Origin: CAZQIC01 sp964593555
GTDB lineage: Bacteria; Bacteroidota; Bacteroidia; JAFLBG01
Direction: 5' to 3'
Assembly: GCA_964593555.1 (NCBI GenBank)
Contig: CAZQIC010000143.1
Coordinates: 1-11,243, forward strand
DNA: 11,243 nt
The notes under the pieces are model-generated. The model was given only the letters and a program-made list of their open reading frames with translations. It searched no databases and was not told the origin of the DNA. A program made the translations under genes and the position numbers. This document shows positions 6,828-11,243 of the stretch, piece after piece. Within the stretch, counting starts at the first letter, position 1, and each line of letters begins with the position of its first letter.

Positions 6828-7480
6828 TTGTTTTGCTTTAAGAATGAATACTCTGGCAATGAAAAAGGTTTAAATTCCTTCTGTGATTCGATTCGCTGGT
6901 AATTGCTTAACGGCACGACATTGCCAATGGGAGTTGGGCTTAATGTTTTTGGAAAGTTGAGCAGTAACCAATGCAAAAAAACTGGTTTGCCTGCAAGAAT
7001 TACTGTGTTTACAAAACGGGAACAATTTGTCCCGGCTATTTTAAAAGGACCGTAGGGGATGGGACTGTTTCTCTGCATCATCTTAGCTTTATTGTATGCC
7101 TTTTCAAAATTTATTTTACAGTATGAAGCATGTAATGTTCCACTACCATGACAGGAGGAATTAAAATATAACTCTGTTAAAATATCCATGTAATTTACGA
7201 TCTCATTTTCTTTGATAACCGCTCGTATTTTTATTTCTAAATCATGATCCGTTTCCGCATCTCTCACTCTGCCATACTGAAATGGAGCATGATACCTCCC
7301 GAAATCAAAATAATGACATATCCCCGAATCAGAATTAATCAGCACAACAGCAGCATGTCCAACTTTATAATAACCATCTTTATTAAAACCAAGTTTCCTC
7401 AGAAGGGGATCATACCAGGATCCGGGCTGCTTACACAAAGTTTCCGGCCAGGCAATTGCTATGGAAAATCCACTACGCAT
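6824..7480 (-). CDS. DUF6695-like protein, possible permuted papain-like thiol hydrolase
   Basis: The 218-aa protein resembles a conserved Bacteroidota family that I associate with the name DUF6695; this is from memory. A strand pair contains YYKVGHAAVVLINSDSG (37-53), followed by YFDFGRY (57-63). Much later comes IPYGPFKIAGTNCSRFV (141-157). A His in a GHAAVVL strand near the N-terminus and a Cys at a helix start in a TNCSRF motif near the C-terminus is the order seen in circularly permuted NlpC/P60-type folds (DUF4105, YiiX, LRAT). This makes His42 and Cys153 candidate catalytic residues (inference). Additional conserved-looking residues are His64, Cys110-His111 and Cys121. No signal peptide or membrane helix is evident. 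The ATG at 7480 overlaps the end of the NRDE gene by 8 bases, and the stop overlaps the next start (TTGA). Confidence 0.8.
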   Translation of the reverse strand: MRSGFSIAIAWPETLCKQPGSWYDPLLRKLGFNKDGYYKVGHAAVVLINSDSGICHYFDFGRYHAPFQYGRVRDAETDHDLEIKIRAVIKENEIVNYMDILTELYFNSSCHGSGTLHASYCKINFEKAYNKAKMMQRNSPIPYGPFKIAGTNCSRFVNTVILAGKPVFLHWLLLNFPKTLSPTPIGNVVPLSNYQRIESQKEFKPFSLPEYSFLKQNN

Positions 7481-8210
7481 GAGTAATTGATTTTATGCCG
7501 ATTGAAAATGATGAGTGATGATTTTTAGCCAAATCGTTATAGTGCATTTCAAAACTTTCATCAGCAAACATTACCTGCGTAACACTAACTGTTTGTAGCC
7601 CTCCAGGTCTTTCCATTACAATATTATGTGCCGGATTTTCCCCATGTTTTGAAGTGTGAAATTTCAGAACATCTAATCTGTTATACTCGCTTTGTTCAGA
7701 TAGCCATTCGGAAAACCACTGCTCTCGTTGTTTTCTCACTTTTTTGTCATACAAAGTAGCTGACGACCAAATATGCGGTTGAGAAATATCTTTAGCGATT
7801 AAATACTTTTTTGAGCCATCCCATCTGAACTCTGTCAATTTTATTGAGTTTTCACCATTTTCTATGATGATTAACGTAAAGGGTTCTACACTTTCTAATT
7901 TTACTAAATGAATAAAATCGTCTATGCTTTTATATTCAAATGTTTCAAGTAGTAATATTCCCCTGCTTTTTTCATAAAATGGTTTTCTCTTATGCTTTTC
8001 CCATGCTCCATTCAGGAGGCAACAAACACGACCATTATCAGCAGATGCAATCCATGTTCCGCCCTTCTCTGAATCTTTTGGAAAAAAAACATTGTTACCT
8101 GCAATGCTCTGGGCTATCGGAGGGGAGGTTGGCCTGATAATTTTTTCATCACGGCTGCTGGTTAATATAAACCCTTTATTATTTAATGGTATAAAACTTA
8201 CTGTGCACAT
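7473..8210 (-). CDS. NRDE family protein (TANGO2-like)
   Basis: This 245-aa protein belongs to the NRDE family, which includes eukaryotic TANGO2. It starts MCTVSFIPLN, so removal of Met1 would expose Cys2, the conserved N-terminal residue of this Ntn-hydrolase-like fold. The family motif reads SSRDE (18-22), with Ser in place of the Asn of NRDE. GGTWIA (50-55) and LLNG (65-68) follow at the expected spacing, and the KSRG segment at 81-84 matches the usual RSRG region. TANGO2/HRG-9 relatives have been linked to haem trafficking and lipid homeostasis, but no function is settled for bacterial members. No export signal is present. The gene overlaps the DinB-like gene by 13 bases and the 218-aa gene by 8, so it lies inside a translationally coupled block. 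Confidence 0.87.
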   Translation of the reverse strand: MCTVSFIPLNNKGFILTSSRDEKIIRPTSPPIAQSIAGNNVFFPKDSEKGGTWIASADNGRVCCLLNGAWEKHKRKPFYEKSRGILLLETFEYKSIDDFIHLVKLESVEPFTLIIIENGENSIKLTEFRWDGSKKYLIAKDISQPHIWSSATLYDKKVRKQREQWFSEWLSEQSEYNRLDVLKFHTSKHGENPAHNIVMERPGGLQTVSVTQVMFADESFEMHYNDLAKNHHSSFSIGIKSITHA

Positions 8211-8710
8211 TGTTGTTCCCTGAATCTGATAGTAGAAGGGGCTACGCCCAGGTTTTCATCCATTATAGCGCTTTCTTTTTCTTCGGAGAGGGCTATTTTC
8301 ACAATGGCAAGGTGATGAACAGCATGATCAAGGGCATAAGCCAGTTCACGGTAAAGTGAAGAACTGATTTCAGTTTGTTCATCATCGGTAACCGAATAAT
8401 TCCCCATCAACATAACATTAGAATTAGGACCGATGGTATAAAGAAAGTGCTTTATATCACTCACGATACCTGAAGCGTATTGCCTGTCAGTTTCTATCAG
8501 TGTGTTTCTCTCTCGTGCATCGTAGCATATTATTCCGGTATCTGCTCCCTTTTTCAAACAGACATAAAATTCCAGGATGTGCCTGAAATGTTGACCGATG
8601 GTAGATCCGCTTAAAACTTCTTTTTTACGGATATAGAGTTCATCCGGTAACTTCTCCAGGAGAGCTTTTAGTTCTGCCAGCTTTTGAATATTATGTTGAA
8701 TCAGGCTCAT
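8198..8710 (-). CDS. DinB/YfiT-superfamily protein
   Basis: The 170-aa product has the four-helix DinB-fold pattern. A first helix is followed by GSTIGQHFRHILEFY (35-49) with His41 and His44, and a later helix reads RELAYALDHAVHHLAIVKIAL (121-141) with His129, His132 and His133. These are the usual metal ligands of the superfamily (one from the first group, two from the HxxxH of the last). The C-terminal GVAPSTIRFR (155-164) is a hallmark of the Bacteroidota subgroup. Superfamily members include metal-dependent thiol transferases that use bacillithiol or mycothiol, as well as enzymes of unknown reaction, so the name says little about its chemistry. The gene starts 30 bases downstream of the CDGSH gene and overlaps the NRDE gene by 13 bases. 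No signal peptide is present. Confidence 0.85.
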   Translation of the reverse strand: MSLIQHNIQKLAELKALLEKLPDELYIRKKEVLSGSTIGQHFRHILEFYVCLKKGADTGIICYDARERNTLIETDRQYASGIVSDIKHFLYTIGPNSNVMLMGNYSVTDDEQTEISSSLYRELAYALDHAVHHLAIVKIALSEEKESAIMDENLGVAPSTIRFREQQCAQ

Positions 8711-8740
8711 GTGTTGTTTTAAACAATTTATGATTTATAT

Positions 8741-8977
8741 TCAGATTTTATTGTGTGTCCCATCGCAGAAAGGTCTGTTGTTACTCATTTTACAACCGCA
8801 CCATGCAACTTTTTTTGGCTCTGTAATTTCCGCTAAAACAGGCGTAAAGGATGTTCCTTTATGCGAACCATCACAGTAGGGTTGATTTTTGCTTTGTCCG
8901 CAAGCACACCAATAATATTTACCTGCTTGTTCTTCCTTTACATAAGGTGTTTTTTGGGCAATGTTTGGTTTTTCCAT
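8741..8977 (-). CDS. Tandem CDGSH iron-sulfur protein
   Basis: This 78-aa protein has two CDGSH motifs, each expected to bind a [2Fe-2S] cluster with three Cys and one His. The first uses C24, C26, C35 and H39 (CACGQSKNQPYCDGSH); the second uses C60, C62, C71 and H75 (CGCKMSNNRPFCDGTH). The spacing matches the family pattern CxC-x8-C-x3-H, with all eight ligands present. It is a soluble protein without membrane anchor, like the small bacterial members of the miner/mitoNEET superfamily, and is likely a redox or cluster-transfer protein. It is the first gene after the 133-base gap that holds a terminator and a probable promoter, so it probably leads the operon continuing into the DinB, NRDE and downstream genes. 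Confidence 0.93.
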   Translation of the reverse strand: MEKPNIAQKTPYVKEEQAGKYYWCACGQSKNQPYCDGSHKGTSFTPVLAEITEPKKVAWCGCKMSNNRPFCDGTHNKI

Positions 8978-9017
8978 AGTAAGTATGCTTTAAGAAGGTT
9001 TTCGATTATAGTAATAT

Positions 9018-9046
9018 CAAAAATGCAATCTATCCATTAATATCAA
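9018..9046 (-). promoter_or_regulatory. Possible Bacteroidota-type promoter for the CDGSH operon
   Basis: Read on the - strand, an ATTG element (TTG at 9044-9046) is followed after 18 bases by CATTTTTG (9018-9025). This resembles the Bacteroidota sigma consensus of TTTG and TAnnTTTG with 17-23 bases between them, with one mismatch in each box. The predicted start of transcription would lie about 30-35 bases before the CDGSH ATG. It fits the position right after the terminator of the upstream operon, but the match is imperfect. Confidence 0.3.
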
Positions 9047-9062
9047 TGTCGGTAAAACGACA
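9047..9062. promoter_or_regulatory. Inverted repeat TGTCG-N6-CGACA, possible operator
   Basis: The + strand reads TGTCGGTAAAACGACA, a perfect 5-bp dyad with a 6-base centre. It lies directly upstream of the possible -33 box of the CDGSH operon and downstream of the terminator of the preceding operon. Its position and symmetry suit a site for a dimeric regulator. A 5-bp dyad can arise by chance, and no regulator gene is visible in the window. Confidence 0.3.
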
Positions 9063-9076
9063 ATTTGAGATTTTAC

Positions 9077-9108
9077 AAAAAAAATCAGGCTTAATTTTAT
9101 TAGCCCTG
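9077..9108 (-). terminator. Intrinsic terminator of the merTP block
   Basis: On the - strand, a hairpin (left arm CAGGGCTAAT, loop AAA, right arm ATTAAGCCTG, each with small bulges) is followed immediately by TGATTTTTTTT... with eight consecutive T. It begins 2 bases after the TAG of the 121-aa gene. Stem, short loop, T-run and position agree with factor-independent termination. This separates the right-hand operon from the CDGSH operon. Confidence 0.8.
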
Positions 9109-9110
9109 TT

Positions 9111-9476
9111 CTATCCTAAAGAATTCAGCTTGGCGGTGACAACCTGTTCCAGGTCATTGAGTGTTATACATGCCTCAATCATTGCAGGAGGGACTAATAC
9201 CTGGAGAGAGGTCCCGGTATCAATAAAAATTACCGGGAATTCAGTTTTTTGATTACCGTGCTTTATAAAAAACTCATCCTTATGAAAAAACTCCTGCTCT
9301 ATGTTTAGTTTACGAAGAAATTCAGCCCAATCTTTCTTCATTCCAAAATTATCGTATGTTAAAGCACAAAGACTGCATGGATAAGTGGATGGGGAAAGTA
9401 TTTTGTGAGCAAAATCAGTTACTTTACTGAATAAATTTCCATCAGCATTATAAACAAAGAGCAATTTGGGTTTCAT
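9111..9476 (-). CDS. Conserved hypothetical protein with CxxC motif (121 aa)
   Basis: I recognise this as a recurring Bacteroidota protein without a firm function; some database entries call relatives GTPase, but I see no P-loop or other GTPase motif. The start MKPKLLFVYNADGNLFSKVTDFAHK is followed by SPSTYPCSLCALTY (28-41), which has Cys34 and Cys37. There are then alternating helices and strands (FPVIFIDTG at 80-88), so a small alpha/beta fold like thioredoxin or a related CxxC-bearing domain is plausible (inference). No signal peptide is seen. The gene follows the GDCCVxC gene by 50 bases and ends the merTP block at a strong terminator. This placement among metal/thiol genes hints at a related role but does not prove one. 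Confidence 0.82.
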   Translation of the reverse strand: MKPKLLFVYNADGNLFSKVTDFAHKILSPSTYPCSLCALTYDNFGMKKDWAEFLRKLNIEQEFFHKDEFFIKHGNQKTEFPVIFIDTGTSLQVLVPPAMIEACITLNDLEQVVTAKLNSLG

Positions 9477-9526
9477 AATAATTAGTTATTGTATCCTTTT
9501 TATCGTATAAAGTTTATTCCGTTCAT

Positions 9527-9739
9527 CTAACAACATTTTTTATTTGATTGCATTGGCGGACATTTTACTGTACCGTAGGAGCAATAAACACAGCAATCAC
9601 CTTTTTTAGGTTTCAATACTTCTTTGCATTTTTCACATTCGTAAAAAAACTGGCAGGCATCTGTGGGCATTGTTTCTGCTTTTTTATGTCCGCAAACAGG
9701 GCAGGTTATGGTAGATTGAAGTATTGGTGTAGTTTCCAT
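9527..9739 (-). CDS. GDCCVxC-domain Cys-rich protein
   Basis: The 70-aa protein has eleven cysteines. A zinc-ribbon-like pair CPVC (13-16) is followed by C29, a CEKC pair (35-38), the defining GDCCVYC segment (47-53), C60 and a terminal CC. This is the small family called GDCCVxC domain-containing (seleno)protein, in which some members carry selenocysteine. Here all positions are ordinary Cys and no in-frame TGA is used. Relatives frequently sit beside mercury transport genes, and here merTP ends only 3 bases upstream, so the two are very probably co-translated. A role in binding or handing on mercury or another soft metal is plausible but unproven for the family. The protein has no export signal. 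Confidence 0.88.
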   Translation of the reverse strand: METTPILQSTITCPVCGHKKAETMPTDACQFFYECEKCKEVLKPKKGDCCVYCSYGTVKCPPMQSNKKCC

Positions 9740-9742
9740 GAG

Positions 9743-10360
9743 CTAATTTTGAATAATTAATTTTTCTGTAACAGTATAACCTGTTCTATTAATTACGTTT
9801 ATAAGTGTATCTACATTAGTTGCACTACGGTCGAATTTAATGATGCTGCACCCTTCTTTGTATGAGGTTTTGCTTTCTATTACCCCACTTACTTTTGAAA
9901 GTTCATTGTTAATATGTTCCTCACATCCCCGACAGGTCATTCCCTCGATGCTTATCTTCACTTGTTCAATGTTGTTTTTATCAATTATTATGATCTCTTT
10001 TTGCTGAGATGCGGGATAAAAAATATGAGCATAATATGGAAATGTCAGAAGTAAACCGGCTATAATTGTAACAACGGCAAGAAAAGTTTTGCTTTGCCAA
10101 AAGGATGGCTTCTCCTCCTCACAATCACATTCCGGATCAGTGCTTTGGGGTTTTAATTTTTGATACCATGCTATTCCGAATACCAATACTGTAAACGTCA
10201 ATAAATAGGGGCGAAATGGTTCTAACCAGGAGAACGATGAAGCAACTCCTCCGATTCCTCCCAATAAAGCTAATACTGGAGTGATACAGCACAAAGAAGC
10301 TGCTATTGCAGCCATTATTCCAGCCATCCAGGCTTTCCCTGATGATGTTGTATTCTTCAT
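9743..10360 (-). CDS. merTP: Mercuric transport protein MerTP (MerT-MerP fusion)
   Basis: The 205-aa protein joins a MerT-like membrane part to a MerP-like metal-binding domain. Membrane helices lie at about 12-40 (with the Hg-relevant Cys24-Cys25 pair in SLCCITPVLALLGG), 50-66 and 92-110. An acidic CDC loop (C78, C80) lies between helices two and three. The C-terminal heavy-metal-associated domain begins at about 133, with GMTCRGC (140-146) and Cys143/Cys146. In the known mercury pathway, MerT moves Hg(II) into the cytoplasm to the reductase MerA and MerP collects it. No merA or merR/arsR-type regulator is in the window, so the natural substrate could also be another soft metal. It lies 21 bases after the STAS-like gene and 3 bases before the GDCCVxC gene. 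Confidence 0.9.
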   Translation of the reverse strand: MKNTTSSGKAWMAGIMAAIAASLCCITPVLALLGGIGGVASSFSWLEPFRPYLLTFTVLVFGIAWYQKLKPQSTDPECDCEEEKPSFWQSKTFLAVVTIIAGLLLTFPYYAHIFYPASQQKEIIIIDKNNIEQVKISIEGMTCRGCEEHINNELSKVSGVIESKTSYKEGCSIIKFDRSATNVDTLINVINRTGYTVTEKLIIQN

Positions 10361-10381
10361 TTCAATTCTTCTCTTGCTTAA

Positions 10382-10819
10382 TCAAAGACTTTTAAGCCAG
10401 CTTATGGCTTCGTTTTCTGTTTTAAAATATTTCATCAATCGTTGTGGGTGGTAAAATGCTTCAATGGATCTTACCAAAAGATGAGTAGAGAGATTATTTA
10501 CCACCACTGCATCTGCTTGAACAATTGCAGAAACTTCATTACTTGCTGTATATTCGCGTGCTTCCTGGGAGATCATAACTCCTTCTCCGGTATGTATTAG
10601 CACAAGCAATTTTTCACCCTTATAAAACGATCTAAGCACTTCAAACAATAGTTTCGCATCTTCCATTTCAAAATCAATATCTGCTCTAAATTTTACCCGG
10701 ACTATTCCATCTGATTTTAATGTAATGTTTGCAAAATGAGTTTCGATCTCTTTGGGAATTATTAATCCCTGAGATTCTTTGTCTAAAACAGGAGCCATAT
10801 CTGCAACTGTGTATGTCAT
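10382..10819 (-). CDS. SpoIIAA/STAS-like domain protein
   Basis: This 145-aa soluble protein resembles the Bacteroidota SpoIIAA-like (STAS/SEC14-type) family; I associate this group with DUF7793, from memory. The core pattern is HFANITLKSDGIVRVKFRAD (28-47), an acidic helix, LLVLIHTGEG (71-80), an Ala-rich segment ending in ADAVVVNNLSTHLL (102-115), and a C-terminal helix region with KYFKTENEAISWLK (130-143) that is typical of these proteins. Members are thought to act as small regulatory or ligand-binding domains, and no phosphorylated Ser is assigned here. The first 22 residues look like an extension before the usual domain start, and Met8 is an alternative start. The ATG shares one base with the preceding stop (TAATG), so translation is probably coupled to the upstream unknown gene. 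Its link to merTP downstream is positional only. Confidence 0.75.
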   Translation of the reverse strand: MTYTVADMAPVLDKESQGLIIPKEIETHFANITLKSDGIVRVKFRADIDFEMEDAKLLFEVLRSFYKGEKLLVLIHTGEGVMISQEAREYTASNEVSAIVQADAVVVNNLSTHLLVRSIEAFYHPQRLMKYFKTENEAISWLKSL

Positions 10820-11243
10820 TAGCCGTTTCTCACTATTTCAAAGTTTTTTATTGAATTAACCATTTCAACCCTTTCCGGCATACTATCTTCTTTATAAAAA
10901 TAAATCTGTTTGCTTTTAGGAACTTCGAAATGAAATTGATTATCCCCATCCTTCTTAAACTGAGAAAAACTTCCGTATGTCTCAGCATAAACTTCTGCGC
11001 CAACATCCGGTTTTTCAAAATACAATTTACTCACCGACCATTGAATTGGCACTGTTCTGCTCGAATCAGAATAAGTATAATTATGAGCTTCGCAGGAAAT
11101 TTTATATTTATGACCGTCCCAAATTGTGCTTGATATATAATTATCTTTATTTACAATACTATTCACCTTCGATTCAATTAATTTATTATTACTAGAGTTT
11201 ATACCGATTAAGTTTATTATGCATACTTCACTTTTAATTTCAA
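10819..11243 (-). CDS. Hypothetical protein, 5' end cut by right window edge
   Basis: I do not recognise this protein. The reading frame stays open from the right edge to the stop at 10819-10821. The only plausible start inside it is a GTG at 11164-11166, and a run of sense codons continues upstream of it (reading KSEVCIINLIGINSSNN near the edge), so I consider the gene 5'-partial. What is visible is about 140 residues of alternating polar and aromatic strands (HKYKISCEAHNYTYSDSSR, QWSVSKLYFEKPD, QIYFYKED), consistent with a beta-rich fold. It has two Cys and no obvious membrane segment. Its TAA overlaps the next ATG (TAATG), coupling it to the STAS-like gene. The function is unknown. Confidence 0.65.
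   Translation of the reverse strand, partial: EIKSEVCIINLIGINSSNNKLIESKVNSIVNKDNYISSTIWDGHKYKISCEAHNYTYSDSSRTVPIQWSVSKLYFEKPDVGAEVYAETYGSFSQFKKDGDNQFHFEVPKSKQIYFYKEDSMPERVEMVNSIKNFEIVRNG

Noticed and set aside
8713..8727. Palindrome TTGTTTTAAACAA upstream of the DinB gene.
   Set aside because: It is purely AT-rich apart from two bases, has a one-base centre and lies in the 30-base space between coupled genes. Low complexity explains it.
9047..9062. TGTCG on the - strand as an ECF42 -35 box, which would tie the CDGSH operon to the sigma factor.
   Set aside because: It matches the TGTCGA element described in Streptomyces, but no matching -10 element lies at the right distance, and Bacteroidota ECF42 promoters may differ.
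9527..9739. Selenocysteine in the GDCCVxC protein.
   Set aside because: The motif positions are encoded by Cys codons and there is no in-frame TGA inside the gene, so no selenocysteine insertion is needed.

Overview
The window looks like chromosomal DNA of a member of the Bacteroidota, probably the Chitinophagales/Sphingobacteriales side. The reasons are AT-rich sequence, tightly packed genes with few Shine-Dalgarno sites, and a protein set typical of that phylum: ECF42-type sigma factor with a YCII partner, YtxJ-type redoxin, fused MerTP, GDCCVxC protein, tandem CDGSH protein and NRDE protein. I see no rRNA, tRNA, transposase, integrase or CRISPR array, and no gene-free stretch longer than 300 bases. 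The longest gap is 133 bases (8978-9110). Only two genes, at the left end, are on the + strand. Everything from 1651 to the right edge is on the - strand.

Left block (+, 1-1637): a YCII/DGPF protein cut by the left edge, then an ECF sigma factor with a long TPR-like C-terminal extension. This is the known ECF42 arrangement. A short GC-rich inverted repeat forms the last codons of the sigma gene. It ends 13 bases from the convergent - strand gene.

Middle block (-, 8977 down to 1651): eleven co-directional genes with gaps of at most 61 bases and many stop/start overlaps. In transcription order these are a CDGSH iron-sulfur protein, a DinB-fold protein, an NRDE/TANGO2-like protein, a 218-aa protein with a possible permuted papain-like (DUF4105/LRAT-like) His/Cys pattern, a 102-aa unknown that probably starts with TTG, and an exported CPYC thioredoxin/peroxiredoxin-like protein. 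Then follow a large RND/MMPL-family transporter, YtxJ, a sterol-desaturase-family hydroxylase, a 72-aa two-helix membrane protein and a DUF1801 protein. The recurring themes are thiol/redox chemistry (YtxJ, the CPYC protein, possibly DinB, CDGSH) and membrane lipids (transporter, hydroxylase, small membrane protein).

Right block (-, 11243 down to 9111): an unknown protein cut by the right edge, a SpoIIAA/STAS-like protein, MerTP mercuric transporter, the Cys-rich GDCCVxC protein and a 121-aa CxxC protein. A convincing intrinsic terminator (9077-9108) ends this block. The promoter of the middle block probably lies in the same gap, next to a TGTCG-N6-CGACA dyad.

I found no clearly new system. 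The best candidate for something undescribed is the overlapping cluster at 8977-5941, in particular the 218-aa putative thiol hydrolase coupled to the 102-aa unknown. Product names rest on motif recognition by eye; no database search was run.
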